64,000 bases of DNA from Marinisporobacter balticus (GTDB lineage: Bacteria > Bacillota > Clostridia > Peptostreptococcales > Thermotaleaceae), in NCBI RefSeq assembly GCF_004345705.1, contig NZ_SLWV01000017.1, positions 1 to 64,000 on the forward strand, given 5' to 3'. The notes below the pieces were generated by a model. That model was given only the letters and a program-made list of their open reading frames with translations, had not been told where the DNA came from and searched no databases. Within the stretch, counting starts at the first letter, position 1, and each line of letters opens with the position of its first letter. Positions 36,139 through 43,833 of this stretch are shown here, one piece after another. The position numbers and the translations under genes were made by a program.

Positions 36139-36615
36139 CTACTCCTCTACTTCTAAAAGAATTTTTTCAAATTTTGAATTTAAGACATCTTCTATATAGT
36201 CTTTTTTTAAGCAATGTACCGTCAATGCATCCTCTTTCATAAAAACTGTAAGGGTTCCAGGTGTCAATGTAATAGAGTTAGCAAGGATCGTTCTATAAAA
36301 ATCTGTTTTAAGTTTTGAATGAACCGTTACAATTTCTGGTGATATATCCATCTTAGGACTTAATACAATCTTTGCTACTTGAAAATTTGCTACAACAATT
36401 TCTTTAATCAATATCCAAAAATATAATATCCAGTAGTATATCTTTCGCGGACTACGAAAAGTTTTTTCTCCATTGCAATGAATTAGGTTTTTATTAAATA
36501 GATATACACCCATACATATGCATAAACCTATCCATATTCTTTCAACATTCATTTTTTCTGCTAATATGATCCAAAACAAAGCGAACATTACTATATATCT
36601 GCTCATTTTATTCAT
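36139..36615 (-). CDS. mrpE: MrpE/MnhE subunit
   Basis: The 158-residue protein has two or three N-terminal membrane helices and a soluble C-terminal domain. The KPKMDISPEIVTVHSKLKTDF / ILANSITLTPGTLTVFMKED region is the MrpE/MnhE signature (NSITLTPGTLT). The ATG at 36615 is 6 nt after GGAGG; an upstream ATG (36627) lies within that signal. It is the first gene of the 11-gene operon, about 40 nt downstream of the start site predicted from the sigma-54-type promoter at 36666-36683. Confidence 0.92.
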   Translation of the reverse strand: MNKMSRYIVMFALFWIILAEKMNVERIWIGLCICMGVYLFNKNLIHCNGEKTFRSPRKIYYWILYFWILIKEIVVANFQVAKIVLSPKMDISPEIVTVHSKLKTDFYRTILANSITLTPGTLTVFMKEDALTVHCLKKDYIEDVLNSKFEKILLEVEE

Positions 36616-36665
36616 AAAATCCTCCATTTTTATAGTTTCTATGTTTATTTATTATTATTTAATGT

Positions 36666-36683
36666 ATGCAATATTTATGCCAA
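36666..36683 (-). promoter_or_regulatory. Sigma-54 (RpoN) promoter of the Mrp/Mbh-like operon
   Basis: The minus strand reads TTGGCATAAATATTGCAT, a close match to TTGGCACN5TTGCW. The invariant GG (36680-36681) and GC (36668-36669) are exactly 10 nt apart. Predicted start about 36656, leaving a roughly 40-nt leader before mrpE. Confidence 0.82.
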
Positions 36684-36750
36684 CTAGCATCGCCCTTATT
36701 AAGCATTCTTTGTAAACCTGTATTTTACCTATATATAAATATTTATTTCC

Positions 36751-36803
36751 AAAAAAAAGAAGACCTATCATTGAAAATTTGATTCAATAGTCCATCTTCT
36801 TTT
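36751..36803 (-). terminator. Terminator of the sigma-54 activator gene
   Basis: AAAAGAAGA pairs with TCTTCTTTT, with additional CTAT/ATAG pairs inside; on the minus strand an eight-T tract follows. It lies between the activator gene and the mrp promoter and isolates the two units. Confidence 0.72.
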
Positions 36804-36879
36804 TCATTTTGGAACACTTTTAGTTTGTCTTCTTTTTAACAATTGTATCATTATGATACGCATGTTTCATTTTAGAACA
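36800..36879 (-). promoter_or_regulatory. Three putative upstream activator sites (UAS) for the sigma-54 activator
   Basis: On the plus strand three related 17-bp dyads occur: TTTTTCATTTTGGAACA (36800-36816), TGTATCATTATGATACG (36844-36860) and TGTTTCATTTTAGAACA (36863-36879). The shared form is TGTWTC-ATTWT-RGAWACA. They lie about 120-200 bp upstream of the -24 element, the usual position for enhancers of sigma-54 activators, and the third overlaps the 3' end of the neighbouring activator gene. Confidence 0.65.
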
Positions 36880-38872
36880 TATCCAACGCATATTTTTCTA
36901 TTTTTCTATATAATGTACTTCTTCCAATCCCTAAAATTTTCGAAGCCAATGCAATATTGCCATTTACTTCTTGCATTGTTTTTGTAATTGCCATTTTTTC
37001 AATTTCTTCTAAAGACATTAGTTCATCTACTAACCCTAGCCTTTTTGGAAGATTGCTAGATTTCATATAGTTCGGTAAATGCTTATAATCTAAAACTTCT
37101 TCATGATTTACTATATTTACAACAAGTTGTACTACATTTTGTAACTCTCGAACATTTCCTGGCCAATGATACTGCATCATTCCTCTATAAAAACTCTCAT
37201 GCACCTTTTCGATTTCTTTTCCCATACGTTTACTAAATTTTTCTATGAAATGATCTGTAAATATTCTGATATCATCTTTTCGATCCCTTAAAGAAGGTGT
37301 TTTGATCGGCATTACATTCAATCTATAAAATAGATCTTCTCTAAAATTTCCAAGTTCTACCTCTTTTTTTAAATCTTTATGTGTTGCTGCAATCACTCTT
37401 ACATCTACAGGTACCACATTATGGCCACCAATTCTTACAATTTGTTTTGTTTCTAGTACCCTAAGTAAATTCGCTTGTATATCTAATGGCATATCTCCTA
37501 TTTCATCTAAAAACACAGTTCCTCCATCTGCAAGTTCAAATTTCCCTGGATGTCCACCTCTTTTTGCTCCTGTAAAAGCCCCTTCTACGTAGCCAAAAAG
37601 TTCACTACCAACAAGTTCTCTTGGGATCGCTCCGCAATTTAAAAATACAAAAGGTTTCTTCCTACGAGAACTTTCATTATGGATTGCTTGTGCAAATAAT
37701 TCTTTTCCTGTTCCACTTTCTCCTAATAATAAAATCGTCGCATTTGTATTTGCAAATAAAGATGCAATTTCTATCGCTTTCTTAATGGCTTTGCTTTTAC
37801 CCAATATATCATCGAAAGTAAACCTTGCTTCAGCACCTACAATCTTATTTACCAAACTGTGTACCATTTTCGCTTCTTTAAAGGTAATTACAAGTCCTTC
37901 CACTTCTCTAGTAAATTGATCCTTTATTGGCGTTACCGTTACAATACAAGAAATATTTGTCCCTTTCTGCGTTTTAAAAAGTATTTCTTCTTCTTCATAC
38001 TTTTTTCTATTATGGATTCTTTTCATAATTTTATCATAATTTTTTTGTTCCAATATGGTGCGAATGTTTTTTTCTACAATGTCCTCTTCTTTTAATCCTA
38101 AAAACCTCCGCGCAAATAAATTAATATCCATAATCATGCCTTTATTGTCTGTACAAATCAAGCCATCTGAAATTGACTGCATAATGGCATAAAAATGCTT
38201 ATTCGCCATATCTAACTGTTTGTTAATCTTTTCTAGTTTCATTTTTTTTTCGATTGCCTGAGCAGCAGCAACTACCATTCCTAATGTATGTGGATGCACA
38301 TTTTCATTGCTTCCTGTGGCACTTAATATACCAACAATTTCTTTTTTTTCATCTCTTATAGGACATGCTGAAGAAGCCCAGTTATGATATTGCTTACAAT
38401 AATGCTCTGCACCCAATACTTGAATAGGTTTTCCAATTTCTAGTGCCGTACCCAAAGCATTTGTTCCAATCACATTTTCTCTAACATTACAGCCTTTATA
38501 AACATTTAAATTCCCATATTCCTCAACAAGCTTATTATCTCCAATCGTTTCTAAAACATAACCATCTTTATCTGTAAGCCTTACAATAAACCCAGTATTT
38601 TCAACAATTTTACGAAGACTATTCATAAAAGGCATGGCTGTATTAATAAAAGACATAGCATTTTTATATCTCTCGTCAAATGCTTCATTCGATAAAGTAT
38701 CCTCTATTTTTGAAACCAAAGGATCAATCCCATGTAATTTACTACGCATCCATGAGTACGAAATGACATCTCTTATTAATTCTTTCTCTATGGTACCATT
38801 AGATAAAAATAACTCCCAAGCCTTTATAAAGCCTTCATTTTTTCTTAATAGCTTTTTTCCAGGCAAATACAT
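36872..38872 (-). CDS. Sigma-54-dependent transcriptional activator (AcoR-like: GAF-PAS-AAA+-Fis HTH)
   Basis: The 666-residue enhancer-binding protein has an N-terminal region with a GAF-like sensor (about 70-205, with cysteines in GCNVRENVIGTNALGTAL and EHYCKQYHNWASSACPI), a PAS domain (about 225-335), and an AAA+ domain with Walker A GESGTGKE (near 387), the sigma-54-contacting loop EGAFTGAKRGG (near 430) and Walker B GGTVFLDEIGDM. A Fis-type HTH closes it (ALASKILGIGRSTLYRKIEKY, about 640-660). It is an activator without a receiver domain, so it senses a ligand or redox state directly. It lies directly upstream of the sigma-54 promoter of the mrp operon, on the same strand, and is the obvious candidate regulator. 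Confidence 0.94.
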   Translation of the reverse strand: MYLPGKKLLRKNEGFIKAWELFLSNGTIEKELIRDVISYSWMRSKLHGIDPLVSKIEDTLSNEAFDERYKNAMSFINTAMPFMNSLRKIVENTGFIVRLTDKDGYVLETIGDNKLVEEYGNLNVYKGCNVRENVIGTNALGTALEIGKPIQVLGAEHYCKQYHNWASSACPIRDEKKEIVGILSATGSNENVHPHTLGMVVAAAQAIEKKMKLEKINKQLDMANKHFYAIMQSISDGLICTDNKGMIMDINLFARRFLGLKEEDIVEKNIRTILEQKNYDKIMKRIHNRKKYEEEEILFKTQKGTNISCIVTVTPIKDQFTREVEGLVITFKEAKMVHSLVNKIVGAEARFTFDDILGKSKAIKKAIEIASLFANTNATILLLGESGTGKELFAQAIHNESSRRKKPFVFLNCGAIPRELVGSELFGYVEGAFTGAKRGGHPGKFELADGGTVFLDEIGDMPLDIQANLLRVLETKQIVRIGGHNVVPVDVRVIAATHKDLKKEVELGNFREDLFYRLNVMPIKTPSLRDRKDDIRIFTDHFIEKFSKRMGKEIEKVHESFYRGMMQYHWPGNVRELQNVVQLVVNIVNHEEVLDYKHLPNYMKSSNLPKRLGLVDELMSLEEIEKMAITKTMQEVNGNIALASKILGIGRSTLYRKIEKYALDMF

Positions 38873-39157
38873 TCCTCCTAATTATTGTTTTTAAAAATTA
38901 TCTCATTTTTATTTATTATATCATTCCTATGCAGTTATAAAACTTCTTTCAAAACAAAACTTTCACTATTATGAAACTAAAATAGTGCCAAGCGACTATA
39001 GGGTTTTCCCTTTTTATAGCCGAATTTATAATATAAGAGGATCGTTTAAATGCATCATGAAACATTGAATTTAATGGAAATTTTTCACGCACCGTTGAAA
39101 AAAGTATATATTTTATGGATACTAAATAAAATTTCAAATCTGAAATGAGGGAAATCT
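38873..39157. other. Divergent intergenic region between the sigma-54 activator and the HD-GYP gene
   Basis: The activator has AGGAGG before its ATG and a TATAAT (38915-38920, minus strand) with a weak -35. A dyad TTTCACTATTATGAAA (38961-38976) lies about 40 nt upstream of that -10 and could be an autoregulatory site. A hairpin CTATA.GGG-TTTT-CCC.TATAG occurs near 38995-39018. A TTGGCAC on the minus strand (38985-38991) lacks a proper -12 GC and is not called a sigma-54 promoter. Confidence 0.35.
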
Positions 39158-40324
39158 ATGGAAACCAATCAATTAAAGCCCATTAAAATATCAGTAAATA
39201 AGTTAACAAAGAATATGATTATTGCAACGGATATATTAAATAACCAAGGCAAAAAACTTGTAAGTGCAGGCTATCAGGTAAAAACACCTGCACGAGTGCG
39301 AGACTTATTAGAAAACCACAAAATCCAGATTATAGAAATTAATAGCACTCAAGGAAACGCACGAATTCCAATGGACATATTTTCAGAAAATCAATCTGAT
39401 CAACTTATAACAGATGAACAAAATTTCCCTGTTCCTGATGCAAAAGATATGGCTCTAACAAATACACTTGAAGAGGAAATTCTTTGCTTCAAAGAAGTTT
39501 TTCCTTCAACAAAACAGCGCATAAATGATGATTTTAATACTATATTATATGGAAAACCATTAACACATGAAAAATTAAAAGAACATACAAAAGAACATCT
39601 TAAGATTTTCAATTTACGGACAAATATATTTCAGCTTATTGAAACAATGCGGAAAATAGACGATAGCATTTATACCCAATGTTATAATATTGCTTTAACA
39701 AGCTATATGATCGGTAAATGGATAGGTTTATCTGAAAAAGATTTGGAAGAATTATTTTTAGCAGGCATACTAACAGATATTGGGAAGCTTAATGTACCAA
39801 AACCACTTTTAGATAAAAAAGATTTTCTTACACATAAAGAACAAATGGAAATTGATAAACATGTAATCTATAGCTATAACCTTATAAAACAGTATCCATG
39901 TATTCCTAATAAAATAAAGCAAGCTGTACTCACACACCACGAAAAAATGAATAGCACTGGATATCCTTTTAAATTAAAAGGATCCGATCTTTCTTTATAT
40001 AGTAGAATTATCGCTATATCAGATGTATATAATACATTAACAACAAAAAACCTTGAAAACACCACAGTATTTGATACCATAAAACATATGGAAATAGCCT
40101 ATAAAAATACACTGGATACAAATATATTGTATACTTTCTTAAATCGCATAGGTAATTGTTTTATTGGTCAGAGGATACGATTAGCAAACAAAGAAATGGG
40201 CGAAATCATTTTTATAAACAATCATCATCTAAACAAACCCCTCATAAAATTAGAATGTAATAACGAGATTATAGATTTAAATCGTTATAAATTCCCTTGG
40301 CGGATTCAAGAATTTATTATGTAA
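39158..40324 (+). CDS. HD-GYP-type domain protein with degenerate catalytic residues
   Basis: The 388-residue protein has an N-terminal region resembling DUF3391-like HD-GYP leaders (about 1-120), an HD-GYP domain (about 165-320) and a small C-terminal domain (about 325-388). The HHExxNSTGYP stretch (VLTHHEKMNSTGYPFKL, near 265) and LSLYSRIIAISDVYNTLT are recognisable, but the HD pair is replaced by TD (ILTDIGKLNVP, near 207) and the upstream histidine ligand is missing. Active HD-GYP proteins hydrolyse cyclic di-GMP; with these substitutions it may bind without hydrolysing or use altered metal ligands. The ATG at 39158 follows GAGGG. A bidirectional terminator follows at 40384. Confidence 0.82.
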   Translation: METNQLKPIKISVNKLTKNMIIATDILNNQGKKLVSAGYQVKTPARVRDLLENHKIQIIEINSTQGNARIPMDIFSENQSDQLITDEQNFPVPDAKDMALTNTLEEEILCFKEVFPSTKQRINDDFNTILYGKPLTHEKLKEHTKEHLKIFNLRTNIFQLIETMRKIDDSIYTQCYNIALTSYMIGKWIGLSEKDLEELFLAGILTDIGKLNVPKPLLDKKDFLTHKEQMEIDKHVIYSYNLIKQYPCIPNKIKQAVLTHHEKMNSTGYPFKLKGSDLSLYSRIIAISDVYNTLTTKNLENTTVFDTIKHMEIAYKNTLDTNILYTFLNRIGNCFIGQRIRLANKEMGEIIFINNHHLNKPLIKLECNNEIIDLNRYKFPWRIQEFIM

Positions 40325-40383
40325 TCAAGAATCTCTAAGTACATTTTATTTTTCCCATAGCTACTTTGAGATAAAATACTTTT

Positions 40384-40418
40384 AAAAAAGAACACGCCAT
40401 CATGGGCTGTTCTTTTTT
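40384..40418. terminator. Bidirectional terminator between the HD-GYP gene and a histidine kinase
   Basis: AAAAAAGAACA pairs with TGTTCTTTTTT, with an inner GCC/GGC extension and one bulged C, between two convergent genes; A and T tracts flank it on both sides. Confidence 0.87.
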
Positions 40419-42354
40419 ATGCGTAAATATCAGAAAACTCAATTTGTATTTTCTCTACATTTGTTTTTTCTTCATAATCATCTTTTGTTCTAGGATCATT
40501 GTTTGTATCGATAAATTTTACTGGTAGTATGATCATAATTTCTGTTCCTTCTCCATATTTACTTTTCACAAAAATTTTGCCGCCATGCATTTCAACTAAC
40601 GACTTAACAAGTGATAACCCAATACCACTCCCCTCATGACTTCGGCTCAAGTGAGGATCTACTTGCTTAAATCTTTCAAATATTTTTTCTTGCTGATTCT
40701 CTGGAATCCCTATTCCTGTATCTTTCACACAAATTAAAATCTCTTCATTTTTATCATGCGTATTTACTTCTATTTTATCCCCCGGTTCTGTGAATTTTAC
40801 TGCATTTGAAATAAGATTCAACATAATTCTTTCGATTTTTTCTGCATCTATAGCCATAAACCGCTCTTCTATATCTGTATCAAATATAATGTTCCTTTCT
40901 TTACTCTGGACATATTCAACAGTAGATAAAGTTACATTTTCAACAACTTCTATGATATTTTGATTCTTTAATTTTAATTGCATAAATCCAGAATCTATTT
41001 TAGTAATATCAATTAAATTGTTTACTAACCGCAATAGCCTATAACAATTTTGCTTTATAATATTCATGTGTTTGCTAAACTTCCTACATTCAGCCATTTG
41101 ACTATCATTTTTTGCATAAAGTGAAAATAATTGTGCGATTGATAGAATCATATTTATCGGTGTTTTTAATTCATGCGATATATTTGAAAAAAACTCTGTT
41201 TTTATTTGATCCTGGTTAATAACTTCTTCTAACGATTTTTTATTTTCATCAAGCATATGATTAAAACTATCTGAAAGTATACCAATTTCATCTTTACTTC
41301 TTATATCCGAATATACTGTTAAATCTCCCGCACTCACAGTCTCCATATAATTCTTTAATTTATTAATAGGTTTTACTAAAGTATTTGCGACAAATAAAGA
41401 TAAAATTGCACCGATTAATGAAACGATCGCGCCTATTAGCCATGATGTATATAAAATCGGTTTAGAAGAGGCGTTCAAATCATCATGATTTGCAGTTGCT
41501 ACAATATATAAATCCCAAGGTTCAAAATATATGTAATTAGCCAATTTAGAAATCCCATCAAATTCATATTGAATAATCCCTTTCTTTTTTTTGAGAATTT
41601 CTTTCGTAAATTCAAAAGCAGATAAATTTTCTCCTTCTCTATTTGGATGAACAAGTACATCTCCGTTAGAATTCATTATATAAACATATCCCGTTTCTCC
41701 AATTTTAATATTACTTAATGTTTTCTCAAAATAAGAATTAATGCCTTTATATCCTAAAGCAATTGCACCGATCACATTATTATCGCTATCCAAAAGAGGT
41801 TTGTACCCTGTTACAATCCAATCTTTCCCAATTCGTTGGGTGCCATAGTATGTTTCATTCTTAATGATCTTCTTATAAACATCAGAACGACTCGCCATGT
41901 AGGTTCCAATGATCCTTTTTCCATCTTTTGTGAGATTTGTTGTAACTCTTATGAGTTTATTTTCTTTCAACAAAAAAACAGAAGCAATCGTACCTATGGA
42001 TTCTTTTATATGATCAACAAAAGTATTATCCAAAGTTAAATTTGTATCTCCAGCGTATAAAGCTGGCAATGTAAAGTTTTCAACCTGGATTTGTTTTGTA
42101 TCGTCTATTCTTATTTTCCCTAGATTATTTAATAACTCCTCTACATAGCGTAAATCCGACCATACTTTTTCTGAAAGTAGATCATTTCGAACACTCACCA
42201 TATTATGAATTAATTCTACAATCCGTTCATTTTTTTCAGTCGCCTCTTGAAAAAATGCTTTTCTTGATTTATCAATAATTAAAAAGTTTAAAACGCTTAC
42301 AGAAAACACAATTAATAATACATAACTAATAATTAATTTCGATTTAATGCGCAT
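40417..42354 (-). CDS. Orphan membrane sensor histidine kinase with Cache-type sensor
   Basis: The 645-residue kinase has a membrane helix (about 7-27), a large extracytoplasmic double-Cache-like sensor (about 35-315; GETGYVYIMNSNGDVLVHPNREG is typical of Cache_2), a second membrane helix (about 318-340), HAMP (about 340-392), the phosphoacceptor NISHELKTPINM (His near 388-390) and complete ATP-binding boxes (NLISNAVKFTEPGDK, DTGIGIPENQQEKIFERFKQVD, GSGIGLSLVKSLVEMHGG). The ATG at 42354 follows GGGGG by 7 nt. No response regulator lies next to it. A small extracellular ligand such as an organic or amino acid is the usual signal for this sensor type; here it is unknown. Confidence 0.92.
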   Translation of the reverse strand: MRIKSKLIISYVLLIVFSVSVLNFLIIDKSRKAFFQEATEKNERIVELIHNMVSVRNDLLSEKVWSDLRYVEELLNNLGKIRIDDTKQIQVENFTLPALYAGDTNLTLDNTFVDHIKESIGTIASVFLLKENKLIRVTTNLTKDGKRIIGTYMASRSDVYKKIIKNETYYGTQRIGKDWIVTGYKPLLDSDNNVIGAIALGYKGINSYFEKTLSNIKIGETGYVYIMNSNGDVLVHPNREGENLSAFEFTKEILKKKKGIIQYEFDGISKLANYIYFEPWDLYIVATANHDDLNASSKPILYTSWLIGAIVSLIGAILSLFVANTLVKPINKLKNYMETVSAGDLTVYSDIRSKDEIGILSDSFNHMLDENKKSLEEVINQDQIKTEFFSNISHELKTPINMILSIAQLFSLYAKNDSQMAECRKFSKHMNIIKQNCYRLLRLVNNLIDITKIDSGFMQLKLKNQNIIEVVENVTLSTVEYVQSKERNIIFDTDIEERFMAIDAEKIERIMLNLISNAVKFTEPGDKIEVNTHDKNEEILICVKDTGIGIPENQQEKIFERFKQVDPHLSRSHEGSGIGLSLVKSLVEMHGGKIFVKSKYGEGTEIMIILPVKFIDTNNDPRTKDDYEEKTNVEKIQIEFSDIYA

Positions 42355-42595
42355 AGCTAAACCCCCGTCTTTTTCTATACCCAATATATAATTTTGAAAA
42401 CAAGTGAATCCTATTAGATTTAATCTATTATTTCTAAAATTCTATGTTTTTTTATAAATTCCTCTTTTATTCGATAAATTACTTACAGTACGCCTACGCA
42501 TTTCAACTATTTAAATACAAATTTTTTAAAATAACACTCGAAAAAGTGATAAAATAAACTAAAAGCATCTAAAGTAAAAAAGGGAGGTTCAGCGA

Positions 42596-43102
42596 ATGAA
42601 AAGGTATCATATTTATTATCAATCTCCAATAGGGATATTAGAAATTTCAAGTACAAAGAAAAGTATTTTGTCTGTCGACTTTGTTGAACAAGAAGAAAAG
42701 AGTTTAGATATTCCACCGATTCTAAAAAAAACATCTATTCAGTTAGATGAATATTTCAAAGGAAAAAGAAAAACCTTTGACTTAAACTTATCTATACAAG
42801 GAACAGCTTTCCAAAAACAGGTATGGGATTATTTAACAAATATTGATTATGGAAACGTCGTCTCTTACAAAGACGTAGCAAAAGCGATCAGAAATGAAAA
42901 AGCAGTCCGCGCAGTAGGAAATGCAAACAACAAAAATAAAATTGCTATCATCATTCCCTGTCATAGAGTCATTGGAAGCAATGGAAAATTGACAGGATAC
43001 GCGGGTGGTATTTGGAGAAAAGAATGGTTGCTCAAACATGAACAAACATTCCACAGTTCGCCCATCAAAGGTAACCGTCAATGCTTTTTCTTCCATACTT
43101 GA
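42596..43102 (+). CDS. ogt: Methylated-DNA-protein-cysteine methyltransferase (Ogt/MGMT) with an overprinted C-terminus
   Basis: The 168-residue suicide methyltransferase repairs O6-methylguanine. The N-terminal ribonuclease-like domain (1-75) and the C-terminal DNA-binding domain with QVWDYLTNIDYGNVVSYKDVA are present, and the acceptor cysteine is in IIIPCHRVIG (near 122). GYAGGIWRKEWLLKHEQ marks the normal end of the family at about residue 151. The last 17 residues are encoded by DNA that on the opposite strand is a fragment of recD2, so they are an accidental extension past the usual stop. The ATG at 42596 follows GGGAGG. The active site is complete, so the protein is probably functional. 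Confidence 0.93.
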   Translation: MKRYHIYYQSPIGILEISSTKKSILSVDFVEQEEKSLDIPPILKKTSIQLDEYFKGKRKTFDLNLSIQGTAFQKQVWDYLTNIDYGNVVSYKDVAKAIRNEKAVRAVGNANNKNKIAIIIPCHRVIGSNGKLTGYAGGIWRKEWLLKHEQTFHSSPIKGNRQCFFFHT

Positions 43103-43366
43103 TAGAAGATATGAAACCTGTATCTCCGTTAAATACTTCTTTATCGTAGTTATTACATATTTGCATTACTTTATCATGCAATCTATATTCTGTTGCGCCT
43201 CTTTGTAAGCACAATGTATTTTAAATTTCTTTTTCTGATGCCAAGTGGCTTAAGGTTAGTATAATTAATGTTCTTTATTTCTTTTTGATCTTTCCATGCA
43301 TTCTTTATCTTTTCTATTCTTTTTTTACCAATTCCTTTAGTCTCAAATTCAATATTATAGACATCT
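43049..43366 (-). pseudogene. recD2: Decayed recD2-type helicase remnant
   Basis: On the minus strand three separate frames encode pieces of a RecD2-like helicase. First comes a helix-hairpin-helix piece (FETKGIGKKRIEKIKNAWKD, about 43350-43290). After a large internal deletion come a C-terminal piece with DKVMQICNNYDKEVFNGDTGF (about 43178-43110) and, after a frameshift, MEEKALTVTFDGRTVE (about 43097-43050). In intact RecD2 proteins these parts are several hundred residues apart or contiguous as appropriate. The remainder of the 720-830-residue protein is missing. The left end runs antisense into the 3' end of ogt. Identification is from remembered family motifs. Confidence 0.72.
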
Positions 43367-43543
43367 TAAAACAAAACCATTCAAATATAAAAATATTATA
43401 GGATTCTTATGCAATTAAAAAAATTGGATTTCCCCATAAAATGTTGTGTAGAACACAGAAAATTAAAAATGTTTTATTTATACTTATAAGTGAATAGGCC
43501 TATCAAAATATAACATTTTTTTGCATAAAGGAGGATTTCAAAT

Positions 43544-43810
43544 ATGATCAAGCTTGTTGGTGTACTTATCATATTAATTGGATTTAAGAAAAAGTATAAT
43601 ACCATTGCCGTTGTCTTAGTAGCAGGAATTCTCGGTCTTACTGCAGGGTATTGTGGTACACTGATGACACCAATGGCTGCTAATTTTAATATTCTTCCTG
43701 CTGCTATACTAGATATGAAAAATAAAAACAAAGTACTATTATCACAATTTCCAGTGGCATTCTCGCTATTACTCACCCATATTTTCCTAATGTATTTCTG
43801 GGCATTTTAA
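43544..43810 (+). pseudogene. Deletion fusion of a DUF969 N-terminus to a DUF979 C-terminus
   Basis: The 88-residue reading frame has a strong Shine-Dalgarno (AAAGGAGG) and starts like a DUF969 membrane protein (MIKLVGVLIILIGF... AVVLVAGILGLTAG, residues 1-35). It then continues like the extreme C-terminus of DUF979 (GYCGTLMTPMAANFNILPAA...HIFLMYFWAF, residues 35-88). In many Firmicutes full-length DUF969 (about 230 residues) and DUF979 (about 310) genes precede pcp; here pcp follows by 23 nt. The simplest reading is an internal deletion with its junction near residues 33-37. The product may still insert in the membrane but cannot be a normal permease. Confidence 0.7.
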
Positions 43811-43833
43811 CTAATCAATAAGGAGTTGCTCGA

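Noticed and set aside
38983..39000. TTGGCAC on the minus strand upstream of the sigma-54 activator, as a third sigma-54 promoter
   Set aside because: The -12 element would read TTAGT instead of TTGCW; the invariant GC is lost, and a TATAAT lies closer to the gene.
39000..39040. Cyclic di-GMP riboswitch in front of the HD-GYP gene
   Set aside because: Only a simple GGG-TTTT-CCC hairpin is present; the conserved cores of cyclic di-GMP-I and -II aptamers are not found.
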